Source: Ophthalmolycus amberensis (lineage: Eukaryota; Chordata; Actinopteri; Perciformes; Zoarcidae). From it: 64,000 nt of DNA. The notes beneath the pieces were generated by a model. It saw only the letters and a list, made by a program, of their open reading frames with translations. It had not been told where the DNA came from and made no database searches. Positions 39,106 to 48,930 of this stretch are shown here, in pieces. Positions within the stretch are counted from its first letter, which is position 1. Each line of letters starts with the position of its first letter. The position numbers and the translations under genes are program-made. The DNA is taken from positions 94,501 to 158,500 of the forward strand of contig JAFEUB010001482.1 in the NCBI GenBank assembly GCA_024529925.1, in the 5' to 3' direction.

Positions 39106-40593
39106 GGTTTAATGAAGACTCCTGTTGCGAGGGGTTCGTCTCGCCTACTGTGAGTAAAGCCTGGCAGACAGATTGGCTGAGGAATTGATCAGCGGAGACG
39201 GTCCGCGGAGACCGGCACAGACTCGGTGTTACAGTCGAGGCGGAGAACACAATCAAGGATATCAAAGACGGTGAAATGTCACCGGACTTTACCACCGGCG
39301 GGAGACAACTCCGCCTCGAGCAAGAGGCTGCGGACGCAAGCGACATTGGAGTTTCACTTGAACGGACATCAGAGGAGGAGCTCCAACCATCCAACCAAAC
39401 CAATCATGCTTATTATTCATCAGACGGCACGTCTTGAAGACAAAAGAGAGGACTGCTGAATCGGTCCTTGAAAGATCGGCACAGATCTTGAAGCCGCAGA
39501 CGTCTGGAAATAAAGGCTATTTGCTATCGCGGCCCTTTTGTCTCTCTGCCGTCCTTCTGAGAGCTGTCCCACTTTCGGTCCGGCCTCCGCCTCTCTGTGT
39601 GGCATCTATCTTTTCACACGAGCGACAACACCCCCCCGACCCCCGCGCTGCCGGGCTCATTTTCATCGCCTGTTGTTTCCGGCCTCAGAGATCCAGCCCG
39701 GCACAGCGAGCCCTGCGATTCCGTCATCTCCACCAGCTCAATACTTGCCTGCACCGCTGATAAGCAGCCAAACACTGAGGCGATGAATAAATCCCAATGC
39801 AGCGCCGTACAAACCCACTGACACCAGGAGGAGGCACATTTATTTTTGGGTTATTTTGGAGAATTCATGAATCCAATCTGGTGTACGGGCACATGCTGCA
39901 TCACTTAGTTGAGGTTCAAAGGGCACTGCTGGTACTAATGGGTGTATCACAAGTGCTATCCGGCTGGAAAGACTCTAAATATTCTACTGTCCTATGTAAT
40001 ACAATCTATTTGTAGCAGTTTGGAGCACCAGGCTCTTCCTCAGAAACATTACATGCCACTAAAAACCCTTCTAACGGGAGCTACTTGGTCTGCAGAACTA
40101 TCAGTTTGAATTCTGTTGGATAGTTCGTTGATGTATTTTGTTCATTTTCTCATAAAATCTCTGTAGTATCGATATAGGTTTAAAAGGAGGATCTACAGCC
40201 CTTCTTCACACTTAGTCTGCAACAAATGTATGGTCTGTAATCAGCGTATTCCAGATACATAAACCAAATGCAAATTTTGTCAAAAAAAGATCAGGTATAC
40301 AGTGCTGATACCGAGCTCTAGTAAATAACCCAGACCACAATAACGCAGGATTAGTAGTATCGAACCTGGGCATCCTTTCTGTTCCCAGGTCTAGATGGTT
40401 GTGTGGTTTCGATCGCCTGGATTTAATGCAGCGTGTGATTGGCCGATCACCGTAGCAGCTAGAGGGGATTTCCTGCCTGCACACGGCAGAGGTTTGAGCC
40501 GGCGACTAGCAGCTAACGGCGCAAACAGCGCCAGGATTTACAGTTTTAACCTGGGTGGGTACTACCGCTCCGCAGCAAGGCGGTGGAGGGACT

Positions 40594-40758
40594 ATTAGGG
40601 CTGCAACGGCCTATTTTCTTCATTGTTGATTAATCCATTAGTTTGTTTGGTCCATAGAATGTCAGTATATGGTGAAACATGTCGATCAGTGTTTCCTGAA
40701 GCCCAAGACGACGTCCTCAGATGTCTCGAAAGATATTCAGTGTATTGTCCGCCCTAAT
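40594..40758. mobile_element. Short non-autonomous element with inverted ends
   Basis: The segment starts ATTAGGGCTG and ends CGCCCTAAT, so the first and last nine or so bases are inverted complements. Inside it has 'ttgattaatccattagtttgtttggtccatag' and 'gtttcctgaagcccaagacgacgtcctca'. That word order matches a short repeat very common in teleost genomes ('agggctgcaac...cgattaatc...'), which I know only from general familiarity. At about 165 bp it has no coding capacity. The flanks do not give a clean target duplication. Confidence 0.6.
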
Positions 40759-41499
40759 AAAGATTAACAGCAGGAACAGGTGAACCCTCCTCGTGTTCCC
40801 GTCCATTTCAATTCTTCTTTTCTTTCCTGCTGCCTGCCCACTTTCCCATCACAGAGTTCTTCGTGCATCAAGGAGGGTTCTCTGAATCACTTCTAATCCA
40901 TTCCTGCTAAAACACGTCGGTAGACAGTGTGGGCTGACTGGAGAGCAGCGCATGTACCGGCAGAGAACAACAATGTACTCCACAAAGCCGCCGTCCACGC
41001 TCCCCTTTGTTGCCTGTAATTTTCTGCCGTGTGTGTTTTTCTTCAGTTTGTACGCGCTGTCCTGCTCGTCACACTGACAATGGAGTTATCAGCTGCTTGT
41101 GGACTCCAGTGATGAGCAGAGACAGAATACAGATTGTATTCTCTTATTAGCTACTCAGATTTTTTGAATGTACACAATGCAGATATAAAAAGAGGCTCCA
41201 TATATGAAACCGGAAGCACCCATCTTTGAACTGTACTTTGTGTAGATTTACTGTGTGTTCATTGAGTACGTGGTCATTTCCTCCAGAAATCCTTTTGATG
41301 AGCTTGTTCTCAGACGTTTAGAGCTGCAAATGAACCGCTGCAGTTGAGCGTTCAGCATGAGCAGCACTCACGGTTGAAGGAAATATGAAAAGAAGAGCAA
41401 CGCCCACAGTTTGACTACAGCTCCGAGGCTATTTGTCGATACATCGATTCACAGCATGTCCATCTCTGACCATAGACAAACCATATTCCTCCATGTTTA

Positions 41500-41770
41500 C
41501 CTTTGCTGTCTCTGACTCATGGTGGATTCTACTTCTATTTGCTTTTTAATTTCCAGTTCATGTTTAATCTTGTCACGTTCCATCTGTTGCTCAAACGTGG
41601 TCCACGAGTCTGAACAGATACAGCAGTGGGAGTTGGAGAACACTTGTTTATTCACAGGCATAATTCCTACTTCGGTCAATTTTGATTTGATAGAATCTTT
41701 AAGTTTTCCTCGGTGCGTTTATCTCCTACAACCACCGCCGAATAATGATCAGCGATCATGCTAACGAGTG
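41500..41770 (-). pseudogene. Relic or frameshifted coding exon, unidentified protein
   Basis: On the minus strand a protein-like sequence runs from about 41760 to 41501. The first part contains YSAVVVGDKRTEENLK (to about 41700). The frame then shifts by one base, next to an AAA triplet, into KSKLTEVGIMPVNKQVFS, followed by CCICSDSW (a paired-cysteine motif). A charged helix-like tail comes last, containing FEQQMERDKIKHELEIKK and ending SQRQQ. Right after CAAAG comes GTAAAC, a good splice donor (AAG|GTAA), at 41500-41499. The pieces on either side of the shift read as one continuous protein, which is unlikely by chance. I do not know the family. It could be a decayed gene copy, a transposon-derived gene piece, or a live exon with a sequencing error in the A-run. 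No clear acceptor was found. Confidence 0.42.
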
Positions 41771-41929
41771 TGCTGCATGCTCTTTTGTGAATGTATCCAG
41801 CACTCTTGAGATGGAGCGGCAATGCTCGCCTCAACCTCGGCTCGGACTATATACACACAACGACAACGCACCGAGCAAATCCACCTTCACGCACAGCCGA
41901 ACCAGGCAGACGCCACAACGTTTACCCTG

Positions 41930-41995
41930 GTGCACGACGACAACACGCCCAACTCGAGGCTTCTAAACATCAGTCCACAAACCAACGACCTTTGC
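41930..41995 (+). repeat. Probable family 1 3' fragment
   Basis: The words 'gaggcttctaaacatc' and 'agtccacaaaccaacgac' match the 3' third of family 1 (compare 48758-48790). Upstream similarity fades, so this is probably a short, old fragment. Confidence 0.45.
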
Positions 41996-43047
41996 GAAGT
42001 GCAGGACAAAAATACCACAGCAATGTCACCCAAATTATAAAACACAGGTTTATACCTGTACTGTGTGAAAGTAAGATGATATCCCAGCATGCACTGGTGT
42101 ACTGAGATGAGGCTGTGGGCTCGTGACACATTTCGTTGACATTTGTCAAAGGACTGTAAGCGACCGGGCGAAGAAAGTGCACCGAGCACGAACAGATTCT
42201 TGTAGTTAGATCCGTGTTGCCCTGAGGGGGCGGGGGCTCAGACACCTCCGACAATTCAGGCCCTAACACCGTCTCCATGGTAACTGCTGCCTGACACCTC
42301 TGGCAGTGGCAAATGGACTGACCACAGTGGAACATTTGAGCCGCCGCTGGCAGAGCCTGTGTGCATCGGCACACAACAAAGACCTCGGGGCACGAGGGAG
42401 CGGTTCCATTTAGGGGAAGCGAAGAACTTTCATGGACAAACACGACGGAGGGGTGAAAAGGTGGGGGGGGCACTGTGCCGGGTGTCCATCTCCAGCTGGC
42501 ACATTGTGGAATGTTAATTAGGCCTGGAGAAGACAGGACACCTCCCTTTTAAATGTCACATCCTCACGAGGAGAGCTGGGGAGCAAAGGGTGCCGTCGCT
42601 TCGTTTGCCTTTTTTTTTTTCCCCCGGCAATTTTCTGTTCTCTTTCTCCTGCTCGCTCGCGCTCTCTCTCTATCTCTCGCCCTTCTGCTATGCTGTTTAC
42701 TCTGTGATGAATGGCTCTATTTCAAGTTGAGCTTTCTTCCCTCCCTCTTCTTTTAGCCGGAATAGATTTCAATCTGTGCAATTGTGCGGAAACAAGATTG
42801 ATTTCACGAAAAAAAAAACACAGCCGAGGAAGGAAAATATAGACCGCAAACAGCACTTCACTCTAATGTAGACATTGTCACACCGTTCCTCTGATAAAGG
42901 CTTCTCGGACAGCGATGGCTCTCGCAGAAACAGGGCTTGAGAAGAGGAGGACCGGGAGAGAAGGAGGGGGGGCTTAAACAAATGGGAGGGGCAGAGACTC
43001 ACATAACGGGGCACCGGTACTGAAGGGCTTGCTGCAAGGTCCAAATT
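41996..43047. other. Unannotated stretch
   Basis: No named gene was recognised. The minus-strand frame over 41970-42473 contains a Cys-rich segment described as a finding. A pyrimidine-rich tract lies at about 42610-42680. Confidence 0.35.
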
Positions 43048-43074
43048 ACACGCACACACACACACACACACACA
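43048..43074. repeat. (CA)n microsatellite
   Basis: About 13 CA dinucleotides with one CG at the 5' side. Confidence 0.95.
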
Positions 43075-45496
43075 GTGTCCAAAGAATGGCCCTTGGGTTG
43101 CCGCTGAATATTAAGCAATATGTAAAATTACTTGAAATAATATTTGCCTCCCTCAGAATCCAACCAAAATGAGTCACACTGAGCAGGTGGATTGGAAAAT
43201 GAAGGTGAGAAAAGGACCATGACTTCCAGCCGGTATTCAGGGCGGTTTTTGGTCATGGCAGTTCACATTTTTTAAATAATAATGATAATGTAGGGGCACA
43301 TTTGCGGGGGAGTGAAAGACAAAAAGGAGTCTTTAATTGAATGGCTCAGTTAAAACAAAGAAAACGGGTGTTGGAGGAAGGTGGAGATGCAGAAGGAGGC
43401 GTCGTCGGTGCGATAACTCGGCAGCCTTCAGGTCGCCTCTCCTCGCTCGTCCGGGAGTCGAAAGAGAAATGCTTTTACATTCTCCAGCTGGATGCCGGGG
43501 GGGAGAGAAGGAGAAGGGGAGTGAGTCTTATGGAGCAGTGAGAGGAAAAATAACCTGTCCAAGGTCCAGGGAGCTGAACGCTTTACACGCCGGCTGCCAG
43601 CTTTACGTTTCGTCTTAGTGTCACAATTTGTTGGGGGAGCATCACGGACGCGCTAAAAAGAGCGGGCGCTCTCCCAAAGCCTCCCCCCTTCCCCTGCAGC
43701 TGAAGAGTTGCCTAAACTGTCACTCATGATCATTCAGCCACTAGGGGAGAGAGGAGAGAGAGTCAACAGGGGGGAGGAAGGGCCGAATGAAAGGAAGAAA
43801 TAGAGAGACAGGGACAGAAAGTGACAGAAAGGGAGGAAGGAGATGTTAGGATAACAGAGACACTACACAGAGAGGGAAAATACTTATGCATGCTAATCCT
43901 CGTCTCCTGTGGCGCTCCGTCTAAAGTGAGAAAAGGCTGCTGAGCTGCTGAGCCGTCGACGTGTTTCGACAACAACAACAAAAAACCACGTCTGCCACTT
44001 TACGGGCATCTCACAGGTTTTTCCGCTGCCACGTTCCCAGCTGGAAGAAAGGAAGAAAGAAGTTTCTGTTTCTGTCATAGTGCCCTCTCATCACCCCCCC
44101 CCCCCCCCCCCACCCTGTAGCAAAGGAGCGTGGGAACTGCTTTCAGAGCGGCGAGCGGAGGCGGAAGGCCGACCCTGACTTATCGACCGGCACTCGCTAA
44201 GACGCACATCTTCCTTTCCTGATGTGGCCACCTGCCAAACACACACACACACAGCTCATCTTAAAAATGGAACCTATTAATTGTTATGAACCTATATACA
44301 CATTTCTTTTGCACTGAAGCCAGAACAAAAGCACTGTTTACATAACGGTTATTAATCCTGATCCTTTGGTCCAAAGTCTCCATGTCGGGCCGTACATGGT
44401 TATTCAGGCGGTCCATCGTTTGGCACATCCGTGGTGAAATTCATATTTTATGCATATACCATGGACTCTTCTTCTATTTCCATTTGGAATTAATAGGTCA
44501 TGAATTTTGGCACTACAGCTCCCATCATGCTTTGGTGTACTGACACTAGAACGGTATCGTGGCTGGATTTAGTTGGCACTAACCAGTCAACAAATGAAGT
44601 GACCGATCAAATGTACAGATATAATTAGCATATGTTAAATTATCATTTTATTATTAATTATTGTCTCTCAGTAACGAAAAGCAGTGACATCACTCCGACA
44701 CAACGTAGCGCTGTGTACAGTCACTGATTCCAGCAGCTTTCTCCTCTTCAGCTTCTCACAGAACTTCATCTGAATTTATCATCATTGTGTTTTTTGAAGC
44801 GTCTCGCCGTCTCGCCGTCTTTGTTCGCCGGCAGAGAACAAAGGGGGGGGGGTGATGCAAAGAAGGGAAGCAGCTGAAAACAAACAGCCAACATTGGGAT
44901 GCGAGACGGGAATTTCTTCCATTGCCGTCACACCGCGCAGTCATGAATTATGAACTCTTTCGCTTAAAGGCAGCATTCAATTAAAAGCCAAATCCAGTGT
45001 GAGTGGGAGTGCTTTCTGAATAAAAATCCTTAAAAACAAAGCCCCCCCCTCCCATTTAAATGCCACCATCATAAAGTCATAAAGCCTCCCTTCTGGCCAA
45101 GTCTCAGCTGATTGATCCTGAATTACTTATTTATACGCCAGTAATAAACCGTGAGAAAAAAAAACAAGTCATTCATGCATGGTGGATGGTACAGCAGCTG
45201 GGTTTTTGGATCACCCGCCTGGAGCCCTGCAGAAGCAGCCGTGTTCGCCATGTTGATATGAAGCGGCGGTCACATGAGGCCGCCGCCGCACCGGCGCCAA
45301 TCTTTGGTCCCGGCGGGACACAAAAGAATAAACAGCAAAAGAGGAAAACTAGTGCTGCTTAACCCCTGCGCTTTAATTATTGAGAAACGCATGAAATCTG
45401 CCAGAACGCACAACGCTCTCAACTCGAGAGGCTCGTTAGAGAGCGGAGCGAGAGAGGAGGGGGATCATTTTTAGAGAGGTGCCAAAACCGGAGGTA
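43075..45496. other. Unannotated stretch
   Basis: No gene was recognised. C18 lies at 44094-44111. Purine-rich GGA/GAGA sequence lies at about 43740-43880. Nothing else could be assigned. Confidence 0.42.
44094..44111. repeat. Poly-C tract, C18
   Basis: An uninterrupted run of 18 C residues. Confidence 0.95.
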
Positions 45497-45625
45497 GATC
45501 CGTGTTGAGAGGATCCGTGTTGAGAGGATCCGTGTTGAGAGGATCCGTGTTGAGAGGATCCGTGTTGAGAGGATCCGTGTTGAGAGGATCCGTGTTGAGA
45601 GGATCCGTGTTGAGAGGATCCGTGT
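45497..45625 (+). repeat. Perfect 15-bp minisatellite, 8.6 units
   Basis: The unit GATCCGTGTTGAGAG repeats eight full times plus nine bases with no mismatch. The period is a multiple of three, so an open frame runs through it as a repeating five-residue block on each strand (GSVLR on plus, NTDPL on minus). Those frames are a product of the period, not evidence for a gene. Each boundary between units makes a GGATCC site. Perfect identity suggests a young, probably length-variable array. Confidence 0.97.
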
Positions 45626-48214
45626 CGGCGCTCTCTGTTGGTTGGTTTTTGTTCAGTGGAAAGGCCTCAAAGAACCGAAACGTAGAAAGCTTTCGGTCCA
45701 GTCTTTTAAACACGGAGTCAACCTTCAACTCGCCGCCTCGATTTGCTGTGTCGCTCCGTCCCTCCCACACTAATTCACATGAAATCACCACCAATCCACT
45801 CACACACACACACACACTATCAAGTATGCAACTGCAATCAAGCACACGGACCCATGTTTACGACCCAGTGTTTTTCTTCCAAGATCTGAGGCTTGGAAGA
45901 GGATCTGGCAACAAGGACTGGTGCTATTTAAAGGGAACATTTTGACGGCGTACGAGTTGGGGTCAGCGACCCCGGCGAAGACCAGATGGTCATCGAGTCC
46001 GACTCGTCGCTCAGCGGCCTGTGAACCCAATTTGTTCAGCGTTTATTTCCAGGAATGAGCGCTGGATTGTTGGCCTCTGCAGTTCCTCCACATGAACTTT
46101 TTTGCGGTCCTGGCCTCTCTCACACCCCGAGGTCCAGTAAACAAAGCAGCTTTGTAGAAAAGGAATATCAATTCTGCATGGGAGAAACCCGCAAACTGAG
46201 CTTCATCAACTCATCGGTGGGGGTTAACCCATCAGCTGACAATTATATTCAGGTACGGGTGTGAGAGCAGGTTTGGTAATCGTCCAAGAAGCGCTTTAAC
46301 TGCTGCACACGCCAAAACGTGTTATTTATGCTCGACAACCGAATACAAGCTTTTCATTTCAGTGTTTAATGGAGTGGGCCCACACCTTCATAAACTGGTC
46401 TGGCTGTTTTCTAGATCAATACTGCCAACATTATGCCAACAGAGAGAGAGAGAGAGAGAGACATCACTTTCTTTTGCTGACCAGTGCTGTTTGCCAGTGT
46501 TTTATTCCTGTAATTCTTTGCCATTTAAAGCTTTAATAAAAAACTGGCAGCTAACATTCATCTCAGACATCGTCTCATAAATGGGTTTTACTGGAATGCA
46601 GCGGGGAGAAGCCGGAGGTTCAGCTGCCTGAATATCGGAAGTTTAAAAACTCAATATACAGGATAAGCTATGATTTTAGAGTTAAGCGTATGTGACGTTA
46701 CAGCATCGTGCAACTGTGAGAGAGCATCGATACGACAAACCTGGTAACAATATACAGAAGAATACATGTGATCAGAAGCCATGATGGAATGTTGATGTTA
46801 AAGGAGCTGAATGTGTGTGTGAGGAAAGGATACGGTGGTGGAATTAAATGATGAATGTACTGATGCATAGATACACACACATATACATATGTAATGCATA
46901 TATATACACATACATACATATAAATAAAAAAGGAGGAATCGATATTCACAGAGGCGCACGACTCCAAGAAAATGGACAATTAGGAAGCGGTTCTCGATTC
47001 CCATCCCGATGATGAACTATGAAACAACAGCAGACAGATGCATGCAGATGTGATCGTGTGCACGCTTCCCACAAACCAAACGGCAAAACTTGCTGCAGCT
47101 CAGCTTTTGATCGCCGCTGTCTGTTCTTTGGCTAAACAAGCTTTGATGAGAGGAACAACATGAGCATGAGAGCTGTTTATGTTGCTCAAGAGGCAGATTC
47201 CATCAGTTCATTTTGCAGCCGCCGTCGGTACACCAGCACGCAGAAGAAGGCAACAACCCCCACGTGTCCTCAGCGGGTTGTTTTTTTGTGGGTTTACGGA
47301 GAGGGCACTGGAGCTGGACTTTGTTCCATTATGCATTCTAACAAAAGCCAGGGACCCGTCGCGTACTGCGGTAAGCTGCTGAGACTGTGGCCAAAATCAT
47401 TTCTGCCACTAGGAAGAAAGTCTCATCGACTGCTGCGCCAAACCTTAAAAACTCTGCATGACCATCAACACATTCTCCTCTCAGAAGAGAGGGAGTTCAC
47501 TTCCAGCTGAAGAGCTCCAGCATGGTTCAATGCCATTAGCATTTGAAAGGGGAGAAGACGAGTGCAGTAGCGGGGGGGTAGACCAGCGTGGAGAAAGGAA
47601 AGGCTGAAGGCGAGCGCGGCTGACTTGTTGAACTTGGCGCATGGATGAGCTTCATTCGTCAGGTTCCGCCCCCGAGACACCGTCGGCCCGTTCTGAGTCG
47701 GCATTACGCAGCAGGAGGACATATCTGAGCTTGTGCAGGGACTAACAAGTTTGTGAAGAGCAATTCCCCCCACTGCTTCAAAGTCAGACAAACGAACTCC
47801 CATGCGGCACTTTTACATACTCGGAGACAAAACAACGATAAAGTCTGGGCTTTAAAATGTTCCTTTATTGCTGCCTTGTCCGTTTTCTGCATTGTGGGCA
47901 TGGCCTTTGGGTATGAATAAAGTTATGACTGATTCATGAGATGATGGGGTAGTATATAGAGTGCCGGTCGGGGACGTTAGAACGGAATATGCAGCAAACA
48001 AAGGTACCGGTATGTAAGTCTGAGGAGAACACGGTGCAGTCAGGAAGTAGGAGCTGAGTGTTGTGTTTTTCATTGTTGGCCTCTGTAAAGCAGGAAATTG
48101 GATTTAAAATGAAGAAAATGTCTCTGAGGTTAGAGTCCTGACTTCCAGCTTTAGTTCGAGGGTGTTTTCATCCACATTTGTTGTTGCACTTTTTTAAACA
48201 TGATACCAAATTCT
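45626..48214. other. Unannotated stretch with simple repeats
   Basis: No gene was recognised. (AC)n lies at about 45799-45817, (GA)n at 46439-46462 and an AT/AC-rich tract at 46867-46924. Frames such as 47160-47510 (+) show no domain. Confidence 0.42.
46439..46462. repeat. (GA)n microsatellite
   Basis: About 11 GA dinucleotides. Confidence 0.94.
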
Positions 48215-48329
48215 AGAAAAACCCATCAGCACAATGATCCTAAACTTGCAACAAGGAATCCAAGTGAGTCTTTGTGGCCAAACAGCGGCCAGTCACATGA
48301 CCTCAACCCAACTGGTCATGTGCTTTACT
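48215..48329 (+). mobile_element. Tc1/mariner transposase fragment, 5' piece
   Basis: Codons 48227-48328 read without a stop: QHNDPKLATRN, then ESLWPNSGQSHDLNPTGHV and LY. This matches the catalytic-end region of Tc1-like DDE transposases, whose usual pattern is Q.NDPKH...WP.QSPDLNPIEH. The Asp after the first Asn of NDPK and the DLNP motif are visible, while the His and the Pro-Ile-Glu positions have drifted. Upstream sequence is too decayed to extend. The piece is cut at TTTACT by family 1 copy 5 and resumes at 48825. It cannot encode an active enzyme. Confidence 0.72.
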
Positions 48330-48824
48330 CAGGAAGCAACCTCCGGTTCTGAAAAGTGAAGCCAATGCTGAAGCTGCATTTTCTCTAATGTCCACCAGGG
48401 GGCGACTCCTCTGGTTGTATAGAAGTCTATGAGAAAATGACTCTACTTCTCTCTTGATTCATTACCTCAGTCAACATTGTAAACATGAGTTTATTGTCTC
48501 AATCTCTAGTTTCAAGTCTTCTTCAATACAGCATGATGTTCATTTAGTACATTATGGTCCATTTAGAGTCAAACAGACCATAAAGCAGAGGATGCTTTAG
48601 GGCGAGGCTTAGTGTGATTGACAGGTCTCGACCAGAGACGTACACAGCGTCTCTACGTCACTCCTTCGAATTCCAAATATGGTCACTTCTGTTTATTGGT
48701 TGCAAAAAAACAATATGGCAACGGCCAAAATTTCAAGATGGCAACTTCTAAAATTTGAGGCTTGAAAACATCGGTCCACAAACCAGTGGGTGACATCGTC
48801 CACTTCTCATATACAGTCTGTGGT
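48330..48824 (+). repeat. Family 1 dispersed repeat, copy 5, complete with target duplication
   Basis: This 495-bp copy sits inside the transposase remnant. TTTACT lies immediately before (48324-48329) and again immediately after (48825-48830), so the ends of the element are 'caggaagcaacctccgg...' and '...atacagtctgtgg'. It carries the CTCF-like core, the 'tctatgagaaaatgactc' block, the 'ggtccatttagagtc' block, the 'gatgctttagggcgaggc' block and the 'atatggcaacggcc' and 'gtccacaaaccagtggg' blocks. No inverted termini, poly-A tail or clear polymerase III box was seen. It is younger than the Tc1 remnant it splits. Confidence 0.88.
48392..48405 (+). promoter_or_regulatory. CTCF-like motif within family 1 copy 5
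   Basis: CCACCAGGGGGCGA in forward orientation, identical to the core in the other three 5'-complete copies. Confidence 0.5.
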
Positions 48825-48930
48825 TTTACTGCTAAAGACCACACCGATGACAAAAAGGCCACGAAACAAGCCAGATGTGAAGACAACACGGGCCCCTTCT
48901 GACTGCTGATGTTTGGAGGTTGGACACTAT
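48825..48930 (+). mobile_element. Tc1/mariner transposase fragment, 3' piece
   Basis: From 48829 the sequence reads LLKTTPMTKRPRNKPDVKTT, which continues the Tc1-like pattern (H.FYLLKTKLKAKRP.NKQELKT in related elements) exactly where the 5' piece stops. One base is missing at the junction relative to an intact frame, and a stop follows soon after. This confirms that the two pieces were one element before family 1 inserted. Confidence 0.65.

Larger units (their letters stand above)
36813..40593. other. Unannotated stretch with small repeats
   Basis: No named gene was recognised. It holds a 16-bp tandem duplication (38307-38338), an AT palindrome-like tract (38699-38742) and a GGGA tract (39072-39105). 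A weak candidate coding segment at 39235-39437 (+) is described as a finding. Confidence 0.4.

Noticed and set aside
39180..39300. Ubiquitin-like resemblance (VTVEAENTIKDIK)
   Set aside because: The similarity ends after about twelve residues and the diagnostic glycine and lysine pattern is missing.
38870..39403. 177-codon minus frame rich in Ser and Pro
   Set aside because: Its Ser/Pro stretch is the GGGA tract in reverse, and no domain is visible.
45471..45945. Five-residue-repeat proteins on both strands
   Set aside because: They arise because the 15-bp minisatellite period is a multiple of three. Both strands are open, which a real gene would not need.
45930..46022. Short acidic frame ending SSLSGL
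   Set aside because: Only about 29 codons between stops and no clear acceptor; likely chance.
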